DNA of 64,000 bases from NCBI RefSeq assembly GCF_008629675.1, contig NZ_VWOX01000018.1, positions 1 to 64,000 of the forward strand. The letters run 5' to 3'. This stretch comes from Roseiconus nitratireducens (lineage in GTDB: Bacteria; Planctomycetota; Planctomycetia; Pirellulales; Pirellulaceae). The notes under the pieces were generated by a model, which did no database searches, had not been told where the DNA came from, and worked only from the letters and a program-made list of their open reading frames with translations. A program made the position numbers and the translations under genes. Below are positions 47,017 through 56,510 of the stretch, piece after piece; positions within the stretch are counted from its first letter, which is position 1, and each line of letters starts with the position of its first letter.

Positions 47017-47165
47017 CAGGAGGGGGCGAGCGTCAGCGAGGCGAGGATTGCCTCGCCTCTCGCTGCGGCGGATTGCTGTCGCCGCTTCGCGGCTGGGGAG
47101 TGTTTGGCAGCCGTTTCCGTCGGCTCACGCCGACGGCAGGGAGCTGTCGTCACTTCGTGACTGCA
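47017..47165. repeat. composite hairpin repeat, copy B
   Basis: This has the same module order as 32429-32571, including GGCGAGCGTCAGCGAGG, the TGTCGCCGCTTCGCGGCTG hairpin, the CCGTCGG-CTCACG-CCGACGG hairpin (47117-47136) and the GTCAC-TTC-GTGAC hairpin. It ends 60 nt past the stop of the DUF1559 gene. Confidence 0.8.
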
Positions 47166-47225
47166 GTCAAGGAAGATTATCCCGAATGAGTCGCGTTCCC
47201 AGCAGGCTGGGCCTTCGAGATCAGA

Positions 47226-48521
47226 CTACAGCGACTGGTCGATGACTTCGCTGGAAGCACGCGTGCCCAGGGCGCCCCACAGTCCGTACGGGCTTTTGCT
47301 TCCCACCGGTGTGTAGGCGGCTCCGCCACGGACCATCGGTGCGTGCGAGTTCCCCGCTTCGATGGAGTCGGTGATGAAGGTCACCGCACCGTCGGACATC
47401 AGCACGTGAACACCGCCCTGGTGGCGGCTGCTGGGCGGGAAGACGCCCGGGACGTTTGCCGGGGCCGTCGCGCCGCCTTGCTGGCAGATCTCGCGGTTCG
47501 GCGGAAGGATCGTGGTGAAACCGCTCCACATCGCCCGCGCGTCGCTCCAACGGTAGCCTCGGAATCGTCCGCCAAAGGTCGGATTGACCGAGGGATCCTG
47601 CAAATTGGGCGTCGTGCAGTTTCCACCGGGCGGGCACCAGAATTGGGGCCGGTCCGGATCGATCTGATTGTTGTCCTGGCAGTAGCTGGGGTTGGCGTGC
47701 AATTGCCCGGACGGGTTGCCAATGGAGCCGCCGGTCGTGATCGACCGGTCGCCCAAGTCGGTCGCGATTTCACCGGCCATCACAGTGTTGGCCAAGCCAT
47801 CCAGAATGTCGCGGAACTTCATGCTCTCACGCATCACGAACACGCCGCGGTGTTCGGTGTTCACGATGACCGCCCAGTTGACTTCCTGGTTGCCGGTGAA
47901 AGCAAAGTCACCGTCGTAGCGTCCGACGTCCTGACGACGGATCGAGTCTCCGATGCAGGCGGCGTAGTTGGTGCGGCCTTGCGAGGGCAGACCATAGCCC
48001 GGATCGCTGGGGCAACGCAGCGTGGGGATTTCGGTCATCCACGGCGGGTAAAACACTTGCCACGGTACCGGCCCCATCGGGTTCCATCGGTTGGGCGGTA
48101 CGAGGTCCGGCGAGGCGGTGACTTTCACACTGGGATTGGAGATCTGTTCCCACAGCCCTTGCTGTTCCATGAACGGCATCAACCCGACAAGCCAGCTGAT
48201 GGCCCGGTGATTGGTTCCGCCGCCAGCCGTCGGGCTTCCGACACTGACCCCTGATCCGTTGCCGGGTGGCGGTGCGGTGCCGGTGCCCTGGATGGGCAAC
48301 TGTTTGAAGGCAGAGTGGTAATTATGAACCGCCAGTCCGATCTGTTTGAAGTTGTTGCTGCAACTCATCCGGCGCGCCGCTTCGCGTGCCGCCTGCACGG
48401 CCGGCAACAGCAGGCCGACCAGGATGCCAATGATGGCGATGACAACCAACAGCTCGACCAGCGTAAATCCGCGTTGTCCGGCACGGGGCCGACCGTTGGT
48501 TGATCTCTGCGAAAGTTTCAT
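47226..48521 (-). CDS. DUF1559 prepilin-like protein
   Basis: This 431-residue protein has a type IV prepilin-type N-terminus (QRGFTLVELLVVIAIIGILV, residues 17-36), cleaved after Gly18 in characterised relatives. AAREAARRMSCSNNFKQIGLA follows, and then the DUF1559 domain. The C-terminal H-X9-DG motif (HQGGVHVLMSDG) is present. The family is greatly expanded in planctomycetes and is thought to form pseudopilus-like or secretion-linked surface structures. A paralogue is at 52721-53968. Confidence 0.93.
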   Translation of the reverse strand: MKLSQRSTNGRPRAGQRGFTLVELLVVIAIIGILVGLLLPAVQAAREAARRMSCSNNFKQIGLAVHNYHSAFKQLPIQGTGTAPPPGNGSGVSVGSPTAGGGTNHRAISWLVGLMPFMEQQGLWEQISNPSVKVTASPDLVPPNRWNPMGPVPWQVFYPPWMTEIPTLRCPSDPGYGLPSQGRTNYAACIGDSIRRQDVGRYDGDFAFTGNQEVNWAVIVNTEHRGVFVMRESMKFRDILDGLANTVMAGEIATDLGDRSITTGGSIGNPSGQLHANPSYCQDNNQIDPDRPQFWCPPGGNCTTPNLQDPSVNPTFGGRFRGYRWSDARAMWSGFTTILPPNREICQQGGATAPANVPGVFPPSSRHQGGVHVLMSDGAVTFITDSIEAGNSHAPMVRGGAAYTPVGSKSPYGLWGALGTRASSEVIDQSL

Positions 48522-48854
48522 TCGAGGACCTTACAAAAAATGAACGATGACGCCGCAAGCAAACCGCCTAAAGATCGGATGCGGCGCAGAAGTCGGAGAA
48601 GAATAGGTTGCCGTTCAGAGGGCCCCAATGAAGATCCTGGTTAATCCATTGAGCTCGTTTGTCGGCGACGGGCGGGATCCGCCGCCAAGCGATCGAGTTG
48701 TGGACTTGAATGCATCCTAATAGCGTCACGACCGGTGAACGAAGCACATCCGGTCGGCGGCGTTTTGAGGGAGATGGAAGTTGGTTGCCGGTTGGGGTGA
48801 ACAACCAAGAGTGGTTGGATGGGAACGTCGGCGGCGGCGCGCCGGTTGGGACCG

Positions 48855-49182
48855 CTGTCGCCCCTCCGGGGCTGGGTTGATTGGGGCGTCGCGGTCCGGC
48901 GGCTCACGCCGCCGGCAGGGAGCTGTCGCCGCTTCGCGGCTGCGTGAACTGACCAGGGAGTTGTCGCCGCTTCGCGGCTGGGGAACTGACCAGGGAGCTG
49001 TCGCCGCTTCGCGGCTGGGGAACTGACTAGGTAGCTGCCGCCGCTTTGCGGCTGGGCGCGATCAGATTTGCCTCCGGTAGGGGCCGGCTCTCTACAAGCC
49101 GCGAAGCGGCGATAGCCATTTGCCGGCGGCCTTGGCCGCCGGGTTCTGGCCCCGTCTTCCCCAAGCCCCGGAGGGGCGACAA
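48855..49182. repeat. composite hairpin repeat, copy D, with inverted flanks
   Basis: CTGTCGCCCCTCCGGGGCTG at 48855-48874 has an inverted counterpart at about 49163-49182. Between them are the CCGGCGG-CTCACG-CCGCCGG hairpin, a tandem array of the GCTGTCGCCGCTTCGCGGCTG hairpin, and near 49095 an inverted copy of that hairpin. The block is a mosaic of the hairpins found in copies A-C. Confidence 0.7.
48922..49057. repeat. 37-38 nt tandem repeat, about four copies
   Basis: Units start at 48922, 48960, 48997 and 49034. Each reads G(C/T)TGTCGCCGCTTCGCGGCTG or close to it, followed by (G/C)GGGAACTGACCAGGGA-like sequence. The second and third are almost identical, and the fourth has three substitutions. 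Confidence 0.85.
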
Positions 49183-49217
49183 ACCAGCGCCTCCACTCAC
49201 AGGCCGCCCGACCCAGT

Positions 49218-52200
49218 TCAAGGTTCCAGCGCGAATGACGGTTGATCTTCGATCAACAACCAACGCTTCCCCGTTTCCAACCCAGGGAATGGTTGAACCT
49301 GCCCGGTAGGCCAGCGAACGGACACCTCGACGTCCGAATCCACCTCACCAAGCCCGAAATGCAGCACGCGTTCATTGCTGCACAGGTACCCGTCTCCGGA
49401 ATTCAGCGAGGCCGTCCAGGTCTGGTCGCCCGCGGATACCGAGACGACGGCGCCGATCGCATCGCGACTGCTGGAGGTCCCCCGCAATTCCAACTCGATC
49501 CACCGGCCGATCGACTGAGAATGATTGACCAGCAATGCCACCGCTTCGGTTTGATGCGTGATGCCGACATCGGTCAATCCGTCACGATTGACGTCCAGGG
49601 TCCACAGCGCGCGACCCACGTGCGGTTCCGCCAGATACTTTGAGTCCGAATCATTTACCACCGTGTACCGCGGGGCACCATCGCGACGAAAGATCTGCAG
49701 CGGTTGCAGGTACACCGAACGTTCATCGCCACGGGCGAACAGATCGACATGACCGTTGGTGACGATCAGTTCCAGGTCGCCGTTGTTATCGAAGTCGATG
49801 GCTTCGGTCCCGAAGCCGACCATCGGCATCGTCGGATTCAGCAAGTCGCGTGCGGCGGTCGCGTCGGTCCACAGACCCGGTGCGGTTTGTTCGTGAAGGG
49901 TGTTGTACTCCTTCTCGAAATTGGTTACGTACATGTCGATGTCGCCGTCGCGGTCCAGGTCCCCGGTAGCGATTCCCATCGATCCCTGCGCAATGGAACG
50001 CCCGTCACCGGAAAGCCCCGCCAGAACGCCGGCTTCGGACAATTGAAAGTCCTTGCCCTCGCCGCGCGCGGACCAGAGGTGATTGTTGGTCATGTCATTG
50101 GCGACAAAGATGTCGGCAGCGCCGTTTCCGGTTAGCGATCCGATCACGATGCCCAGCCCGCGACCGGGGATCGCCGGAGTCGCGTTCCACTGTTGCGTTC
50201 GATCGACAAATTTGCCGTCACCCGTTCCTTGGTAGAAAACGTCGTTCTCCGCCGGGAACACCATCGGGGAACAGGATCGGTAGACGGTCGAATCGGTCAT
50301 CAAGCACTTCTCCGTCACCGGCTCCATTCCCGCGCAGTAGTTCAGCACCACGGCATCGTTGATTCCATCACGATCGATATCGGCGACCGCCGCGCTGGTC
50401 GACCACTGGATGGCATCCGGCTGCGGGAGGAATTCCCGGCTGGCGTCACGAAAGGTTCCATCGCCGCGATTGATCAGCACGGCATTGGGGCCGTAGTTCA
50501 AAACCAGCAAATCGGGGAAACCGTCTTCGTTGATGTCGCCGACAGCGACGCCCTGGCCAAACCCCCGATCCCCGGTCCCCGATGGCTCGGTGGATTGCCG
50601 GAACGTTCCGTCCAAATTCCGCAGCAAAGCGTTGGCGGCAGAATCACGTTGTCCGGGCATTCCGCCGGCAGCGACCAGGTACAGGTCGCACCATCCGTCC
50701 AAGTCAAAGTCCACCGCGGCACCGCCGCAGCCCAGCGTTTCGTGCAGCATGATGCCCGGCTCGTGCAGGTCATCGGCGGTGAAGCCGAAGAAGTCCAATT
50801 CACGCTGCTGGGCTTCCTCCACCAGGTGCAGCCGCCCGGAGGATCTGGCGCGTGACGGTGAGCCTTCCGTTGCGGGGGAATGGTCGCCGGAGGTGATGGC
50901 GGCAACGTTTGGAGCCACTGCGTCACCGGATTCAAGCTCCGGATGACCCTCGGTCTGTTGCCAAGGCAGGTCGCGCCGCAATTTGGCCAGAATGGTTTGC
51001 CGCACCTGCTGGACGTCCACGTTTGGGGCCGCGTTCTGTTGTTGTGGAAACGTCATTGCCACCGCCGCCCAAGCTTCCGCCTCCCACAGTCGGCCCAATT
51101 GCATCAGCGTCCGGGCGATGTCGGCGGCAACCGCCCGCGAAGGTTGTTTCAACTTTTCCAGCCGTTTGCGATGCTGCCCCAGCTGGCTGAGCAGGTCGAC
51201 GCGGCGTCGCACCGCCTGCCGAGTCGCGTCGGAGATTTCGCTGGAGGGGTTCTTCGTCAAGACGCTGGCAAGTCGAGACCAGATGGCGACGGAATCCGGA
51301 TCCTGTTGAGCAGCTTGAAAGTAGCTGCGCAGGGCCTGCGAGGGCTGCCCGTTGAATTCCGCCCAGTCGCCCAACGTCATCCAGTAACGCGCGTCGTCGA
51401 GGGCGTCCGCTGGCAGATGGGCATGCCAGTCCGCAAGTTCGTCGAAGCTTCCGGCGGCGATCAACGCTCTGCCCAGTAAAACATGGGCCGGGGCCCATTC
51501 GGGATGCTGGTCGATGATCGACCGGAGGACCTCGATCGCCTGGTCGAACTTGCCGGAGTCGTATCGGTTGCGGGCCAGTGCCAGCAGGGGCCGGCGATCG
51601 GCCGGATAACGTTCCGTCATCTGCTCCAGCGGTTTGGGGTCCAGACGACGCGTTTCGATGTAGCCAAAGGAGGTCAGCAGATCCAGGTCGAACTGTCGGT
51701 GTCGGACCAGATAGCGGCCATGTGGCAAAGCGGCTTGCCGGTTTTCTGATCCGACGTAGTAGTCGTAGAGTAGGCGGCGGGTGTGGTGCTGGTCCGGTTT
51801 CGCCTGCAGCACCTCCTCCATCCACGCCAGGGCGTCGTAGAAACGCCCGACGGCGACCATCGCGATGACGGTCTGTTCGACGCGTTGCGGACTGGCAAAG
51901 TTTTCGGCGCGGCAAGCATCCGCGAGCAGATCGGCCGCCAACCCAGGCTTGCCCACCGAATGGGCGACGCGGGCCACGCTGGCGACCACCTCCGCGTCGT
52001 CGGAGTGTTCCAACAGGACGGAAGAGCTATGAGCCCAAGCCGCATTCCAGTCGCCGCGAGCTTGCGCCGCACGCATCGCGGAGAGTGGATCGATGGAAAC
52101 TGATTCGGGTTCGTTCGGGCTTTGGCTGGACGATCGATTCGGATCGCTGCAGCCACCCACGACAAGGGCCGCGACTGCGATGACAGGCGCGGCCCAATGG

Positions 52201-52253
52201 AGATTTGTCTTCTTTGAAGAAGAGTCGACGGAATCTACCCGAAACCAATGCAT
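49218..52253 (-). CDS. TPR / FG-GAP / UnbV (ASPIC) lipoprotein
   Basis: This 1011-residue protein has an N-terminal lipoprotein signal (VAALVVGGC, Cys35). Residues about 60-450 are helical TPR-like repeats (ARGDWNAAWAHSSSVLLEHS, YDSGKFDQAIEVLRSIIDQH). From about residue 500 there are FG-GAP/VCBS repeats with calcium-type DFDLDGWCDLYLV, DINEDGFPDLLVLNY, DIDRDGINDAVVLNY and DLDRDGDIDMYVTNF motifs. An UnbV/ASPIC domain ends the protein (SRDAIGAVVSVSAGDQTW, HFGLGEVDSDVEVSVRWPTG). It is probably a surface-attached beta-propeller with a protein-binding TPR half. A heptaheme TPR cytochrome is encoded further upstream. Confidence 0.92.
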   Translation of the reverse strand: MHWFRVDSVDSSSKKTNLHWAAPVIAVAALVVGGCSDPNRSSSQSPNEPESVSIDPLSAMRAAQARGDWNAAWAHSSSVLLEHSDDAEVVASVARVAHSVGKPGLAADLLADACRAENFASPQRVEQTVIAMVAVGRFYDALAWMEEVLQAKPDQHHTRRLLYDYYVGSENRQAALPHGRYLVRHRQFDLDLLTSFGYIETRRLDPKPLEQMTERYPADRRPLLALARNRYDSGKFDQAIEVLRSIIDQHPEWAPAHVLLGRALIAAGSFDELADWHAHLPADALDDARYWMTLGDWAEFNGQPSQALRSYFQAAQQDPDSVAIWSRLASVLTKNPSSEISDATRQAVRRRVDLLSQLGQHRKRLEKLKQPSRAVAADIARTLMQLGRLWEAEAWAAVAMTFPQQQNAAPNVDVQQVRQTILAKLRRDLPWQQTEGHPELESGDAVAPNVAAITSGDHSPATEGSPSRARSSGRLHLVEEAQQRELDFFGFTADDLHEPGIMLHETLGCGGAAVDFDLDGWCDLYLVAAGGMPGQRDSAANALLRNLDGTFRQSTEPSGTGDRGFGQGVAVGDINEDGFPDLLVLNYGPNAVLINRGDGTFRDASREFLPQPDAIQWSTSAAVADIDRDGINDAVVLNYCAGMEPVTEKCLMTDSTVYRSCSPMVFPAENDVFYQGTGDGKFVDRTQQWNATPAIPGRGLGIVIGSLTGNGAADIFVANDMTNNHLWSARGEGKDFQLSEAGVLAGLSGDGRSIAQGSMGIATGDLDRDGDIDMYVTNFEKEYNTLHEQTAPGLWTDATAARDLLNPTMPMVGFGTEAIDFDNNGDLELIVTNGHVDLFARGDERSVYLQPLQIFRRDGAPRYTVVNDSDSKYLAEPHVGRALWTLDVNRDGLTDVGITHQTEAVALLVNHSQSIGRWIELELRGTSSSRDAIGAVVSVSAGDQTWTASLNSGDGYLCSNERVLHFGLGEVDSDVEVSVRWPTGQVQPFPGLETGKRWLLIEDQPSFALEP

Positions 52254-52278
52254 GGGTAAGGCGAATCGCCCGGTACGG

Positions 52279-52464
52279 CTACTGCTTGTTGGCGTTCGGT
52301 TCTTCCGCTGGGGCCATGCCGCCCGCCTCTTGCTTCACGAGTTCGTTGTATTCCTCGATGGACATTTCACCACCCTCAGTAACCACTTCGTTTTGTGGTT
52401 CACCACACCCGGCAACAATGCCACAACAGAACAACGCAACGCAGGTCAGTAGAAAGCTTCGCAT
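52279..52464 (-). CDS. small lipoprotein downstream of a DUF1559 gene
   Basis: This 61-residue protein has a lipoprotein signal (VALFCCGIVAGC, Cys20) then Gly-Glu-Pro and an acidic mature part (MSIEEYNELVKQEAGG). It lies 257 nt past the DUF1559 gene at 52721-53968 and 26 nt before the FG-GAP lipoprotein on the same strand. It parallels 46750-46932. Confidence 0.8.
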   Translation of the reverse strand: MRSFLLTCVALFCCGIVAGCGEPQNEVVTEGGEMSIEEYNELVKQEAGGMAPAEEPNANKQ

Positions 52465-52720
52465 GTTTCTTCAATGCTCCAAATTTGAACGAAGTTCGGT
52501 TTCGCGATATGAAAGTAAAAGGCCTCAGTGCCGCATTGTAGCGTGTCGGACCGGACAGGTTCGTCGCTTGCCGCATGTTTCGCGAACGTGCGTGTTGACG
52601 AAATAGGTTGCTGCGGTCAGCAGAGCCACGATGGACGATTGAGCGGAAGGCAAAGAGCCCGGCCCGGTGTGTACCAGGCCGAGCTCTTCAACAGATTTGT
52701 CGGCAAAAGGAATGCGACAA

Positions 52721-53968
52721 CTAGTTGGTATCGAAATCCTCGATCACTTCTTTGCTTGCCCGGGTGCCGAGAGCGCCCCAAACACCGAACGGGCTTTTCT
52801 TGCCCGGACGCTGCGGGCCCGCGCCCTTGGACCAGTAGTTGGACCAAACCATTCCGACGTCGCCACCGGCGTCAATCGAATCGGTCACGAAGGTCACCGC
52901 ACCATCGCCCATCAAGACGTGGCAACCGCCTTGGTGATAGCTGGACGGCGGGGCAATGTAGTTGTTGCCAGCGTTTCGCTCGGTACACATCTCGCCGTTG
53001 GGCGGCAAGATGCAATTGATTGCCGTGGACCACGGATAAGCATCTGCCCAGCGGTATCCGCGACGCGAGGTGCGCGAATTGACACCCGGCGCAGTTTCCA
53101 GCCACTTTCGCGGCTCTTCGGGGTTGATCCATTGGTCACAGTAAGACTTGGGATTGTTCCGTACGGCGCTGGCGTCTCCCCACTGACTTGGCGAAATCGT
53201 TTGGGTCCGGACGTCGTCGTCACCCAAGGCGGTCATGATTTCACCCATCATGATCGTGTTGGACAGGCCGTCGATGGTGTCCCGGAATCGCATTTGGGTG
53301 CGGCCCATGAACATCCCTCGTTGACAGTCGTAAGCACGGCCCACCCAAGCTTCCGCGGTGCCTTTCCCTGCCGAGTCCGTATTCTCTTGCTGCTTGGTGC
53401 CTTCGATCATGTAATCGTAGGTGTCACCCATGCAGACGGCATAGTTGGTCCGTCCGAGAGCCGGAAGACCTTGGCCGGGGTCGCTGGGGCATCGGAAGAT
53501 CGGGAGTTCGGTCGCCCAGGGGGTGTAGGCAGCCACATCAGGCGTCGGCCCCATCGGCGGGTAATCGACGGCACCAGTCGGTGCGTACGTGAAGACTGCA
53601 TCGCCGTCACCATCAAACGGGTTGGCGATGACCTCCCAAAGTCCCTGCTGCTCCATGAAGGGAAGCATGCCGACGTGGGCGCTCAATCGCCACCCATTCT
53701 CGTCGGTTCGTTGGCTCCACCAGTTGTTGCTGGCGGCATAGATCTTTGTCCCGGTACCCTGGGTGGGGATTTGTTTGTAGGCCGAATGGTAGTTGTGGAT
53801 TGCCAAGCCGAGCTGTTTGAAATTGTTGCTGCAACTCATCCGGCGAGCAGCTTCGCGAGCTGCCTGAACGGCGGGAAGCAACAAGCCAACCAAAATTCCA
53901 ATGATTGCAATGACGACCAGCAGCTCGACAAGGGTGAAGCCCTGCCTACGCGATGATCTAAGACTCAT
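52721..53968 (-). CDS. DUF1559 prepilin-like protein
   Basis: This 415-residue paralogue of 47226-48521 has a prepilin-type start (SSRRQGFTLVELLVVIAIIG), followed by AAREAARRMSCSNNFKQLGLA, and the H-X9-DG motif (HQGGCHVLMGDG). The start at 53968 is chosen because the prepilin leader begins there. The open frame upstream has no leader features. It is likely translocated and processed by a prepilin peptidase, which is not encoded in this window. Confidence 0.92.
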   Translation of the reverse strand: MSLRSSRRQGFTLVELLVVIAIIGILVGLLLPAVQAAREAARRMSCSNNFKQLGLAIHNYHSAYKQIPTQGTGTKIYAASNNWWSQRTDENGWRLSAHVGMLPFMEQQGLWEVIANPFDGDGDAVFTYAPTGAVDYPPMGPTPDVAAYTPWATELPIFRCPSDPGQGLPALGRTNYAVCMGDTYDYMIEGTKQQENTDSAGKGTAEAWVGRAYDCQRGMFMGRTQMRFRDTIDGLSNTIMMGEIMTALGDDDVRTQTISPSQWGDASAVRNNPKSYCDQWINPEEPRKWLETAPGVNSRTSRRGYRWADAYPWSTAINCILPPNGEMCTERNAGNNYIAPPSSYHQGGCHVLMGDGAVTFVTDSIDAGGDVGMVWSNYWSKGAGPQRPGKKSPFGVWGALGTRASKEVIEDFDTN

Positions 53969-54177
53969 ACAGAAACTCCTAGAAAAAGAACGGTGGTGGT
54001 AAAGGGCAAATCGTCCCCGCACCAAGCTAGAAGAGTAGCGCTGCGCGCCACTGGGCACACTACGAATCTATCCAGCGGGACCGTGGATTGGTATCGTTTT
54101 GCAGTAAAAAAACACAATTCGAAGACAAAAAACCCCACCCACCCCTCTCTGTCGGGTGGTGTGGTCCCGGCAGGTAT

Positions 54178-54287
54178 TGCGGCAGCGAATTGCTGTCGCC
54201 GCTTCGCGGCTGGGGACGTTTGGTTAGCTAGCCGTTTCCGTCGGCTCACGCCGACGGCAGGAAGCTGTCGTCACTTCGTGACTTGAG
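54178..54287. repeat. composite hairpin repeat, copy C
   Basis: The order GGCAGCGAATTGCTGTCGCCGCTTCGCGG, CCGTTTCCGTCGG-CTCACG-CCGACGG, then GTCGTCACTTCGTGAC repeats copies A and B. It ends about 10 nt past the stop of the cytochrome gene. Confidence 0.8.
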
Positions 54288-54294
54288 TCCACCT

Positions 54295-56367
54295 TCAGGG
54301 CGACCGTGCCGCGCGAAGTTGTTCCGCCAACCGGCCGAATCGCGACGCTTGTGCCGGATCGACCGTCTGGTACATCCGCCCCAACAAGTCGTAGGCCTTG
54401 GCGTAGTCGCCTTGAATTCGAATCGCCTCATAGAACCGCTGTTCCGCCTCGCCGAGTTTCTTCAGCCGGATGCAGGCCAGGCCCAGGTTGTAGTGGTCCG
54501 CCGAAAACCGGCGCAGTTGCACCAGTTCGCTGTACCAACGATAGGCTTCCTCGTGGTCGCCGCGTCGGCTGGCACCGGCGGCCAGTTGTTGCACCGCGCT
54601 CTGGTAGGCCGGTGTCGCGCCGGGTTCGCTGGCTTGCAGTCGTGTGGCGATGGTTTGGATTTCGGATCGAAGTTCGGATGCCTGTTGGGAATCCGCAAGC
54701 ATGTCCTGGCTGTAGACACGCAGGTCCAAAAGGCCCATCAGGTAGGCGTCGGCGAGGTTCTTTGAGACCACCGGCACGCGATCGGACGCATCGTTCTTTG
54801 GGTTCGCGTCATCCGGAATGGCGTTCATCGCGTTGCGAAGGTTGTCGATTGCCGAATTCAACAGCGTTGGAGTGCGGTACGACGCGTCAGCCTTCTCCTG
54901 CAACCAAGCGGCCATGGCCGCGCTGGCGTTCAGCTTGCGTTGCCAACTTCCGGCGGGTGATTGATCCAACAAGGCGATCGCTTCGGGAAGTTTCGTTGCC
55001 GTCGCGGGTGCCGTCACGTCCTGATTCGATGGCTTCCCGGATGCAACGGTGGACCGCTCCGGATGGATCGCGATGCGGTGATTGGTGATCGCCACGTGCG
55101 GAACCTCGGTCGAATGTTGCGGCATGTGACACCGCCAACATTGGTTGTCGTTCCGCTGAATTCGTTCGGCAATGTCAAGCGTGCATTCCTGGTGCGGTTG
55201 CTGTTCGGAATGACACGCCTGGCAATGGTCGCGACGCGTTTGCTCCACGCTTTCGGCGCGTTCGGGCTCGTGCGGGTTGTGACACGTCACGCAGGTCAGC
55301 GTTTCACTTCCCAGGTAACAGTCGCTGCGGTGCAATTGGTCGAAGTGTCCGACGAACGCGATCTCTTCGTCGTCTTCGCCGGCATTCGCGTCACGTTGCG
55401 GCTTGAACCGATAGATGATGAACCGCTCACCAAGGTCTTCGCCGGGACGGAAGGACCAGTAGTCGTTGTGGTCGGTGAACAGCGTGACGTCGCCTTGCAG
55501 GTGGCATTGGGCACACAGCGATTCCAGTTGGCTGCGGTTCAGGGCCGAAGGACGGAGGATGTGCCACGGTTGCTGTTCGTCCGCTTGCTGTTTGTCACCG
55601 GTCGTCTGCCCGCTCCGTTCCGCTTGGCGGACGTGTTCCGCGCCGGCGCCGTGGCAACGCTCGCAACCGATGGCCAATTCATGGATCTGGAATCGTTGCT
55701 GATTCTCTCCTTCGCGGCTGACCAGGCCCGCATGGCAGAACATGCACTGGTCGGAAATGGCACGGGTGAAGCCTTTGTGAAAAGGCCGGTCGTAACCCGG
55801 GGACATTTCATAGTTGGACGATTCCATGTAATAGGTCAGGGGCGCCTGCAACCAGGTTTCATGATCGCGGAACAGATACGACTTCGCAAAGTTGCCACTG
55901 CCCATCACACATTCGATGGCCACGTCGCCGATCGGCAACGGCTGGCCGTCCGGGGGCAGCAACTGCCAGCCTTGATGTCGCAGCTGCTTACCCTCGCGGG
56001 CGACTTGAAACTGTTGTCGGCTGGGTTCGTGGAAGAAGGCTTTTCCGGTGACTTCATCAGCGGTACTGGCCAGCCGCAAGGATTCCGCGTGCGCGGTCCT
56101 GTTGAAGTTGTCAGCCCGCTCGCGGTGGCATTCGCCACAAGCTTGCGAACCGACGAACGGCGGTTCGGCATCGCGTAACCAAGTGGGACGGGAGGCTGTC
56201 TGGGTGGCGGGAGAACTTTTGGGAGTCGGCTCCGGTGAATCCGATTGCCGTCCGTGCGACATCTCTTGCGGCGGAGAATCGTTGGCAGGCGGTTCCGTTT
56301 CGTTTGGGGAACACGCGGTAACGAAGATCAACATGGCGACCGTCCAGCAGGCGACGGCGCGATGCAT
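54295..56367 (-). CDS. heptaheme cytochrome c with C-terminal TPRs
   Basis: This 690-residue lipoprotein (LIFVTAC, Cys19) carries seven CxxCH heme motifs, at residues 77, 208, 235, 285, 359, 382 and 410. A cytochrome c554/NrfA-like multiheme arrangement is likely. Residues about 585-690 are TPR-like (YNLGLACIRLKKLGEAEQRF, YEAIRIQGDYAKAYDLLGRM). It should transfer electrons in the periplasm or at the cell surface. The open frame reaches 56643, but that part translates repeat DNA. The ATG at 56367 begins the signal peptide. Confidence 0.9.
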   Translation of the reverse strand: MHRAVACWTVAMLIFVTACSPNETEPPANDSPPQEMSHGRQSDSPEPTPKSSPATQTASRPTWLRDAEPPFVGSQACGECHRERADNFNRTAHAESLRLASTADEVTGKAFFHEPSRQQFQVAREGKQLRHQGWQLLPPDGQPLPIGDVAIECVMGSGNFAKSYLFRDHETWLQAPLTYYMESSNYEMSPGYDRPFHKGFTRAISDQCMFCHAGLVSREGENQQRFQIHELAIGCERCHGAGAEHVRQAERSGQTTGDKQQADEQQPWHILRPSALNRSQLESLCAQCHLQGDVTLFTDHNDYWSFRPGEDLGERFIIYRFKPQRDANAGEDDEEIAFVGHFDQLHRSDCYLGSETLTCVTCHNPHEPERAESVEQTRRDHCQACHSEQQPHQECTLDIAERIQRNDNQCWRCHMPQHSTEVPHVAITNHRIAIHPERSTVASGKPSNQDVTAPATATKLPEAIALLDQSPAGSWQRKLNASAAMAAWLQEKADASYRTPTLLNSAIDNLRNAMNAIPDDANPKNDASDRVPVVSKNLADAYLMGLLDLRVYSQDMLADSQQASELRSEIQTIATRLQASEPGATPAYQSAVQQLAAGASRRGDHEEAYRWYSELVQLRRFSADHYNLGLACIRLKKLGEAEQRFYEAIRIQGDYAKAYDLLGRMYQTVDPAQASRFGRLAEQLRAARSP

Positions 56368-56510
56368 GACGCGACGGATCACGCGACCACGGGCAACGAT
56401 CGAATACGGTGGCTTCGTGGTGGGCAAGACGAAAGGTTTCCGGGGCGGGCGCGGGTTTGGCGGCGGATCGCGAAAGCTTCCGTTATAGCACTTGTCGTGC
56501 AACCATTGAC

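Larger units (their letters stand above)
48522..49217. other. repeat-rich intergenic region
   Basis: About 700 nt between the DUF1559 start and the stop of the FG-GAP lipoprotein hold no supported gene. The left part (48522-48850) should contain the DUF1559 promoter. The rest is repeats. Confidence 0.5.

Noticed and set aside
48922..49057. Possible CRISPR array
   Set aside because: The units are directly adjacent hairpins with no unique spacers, and no cas gene is present.
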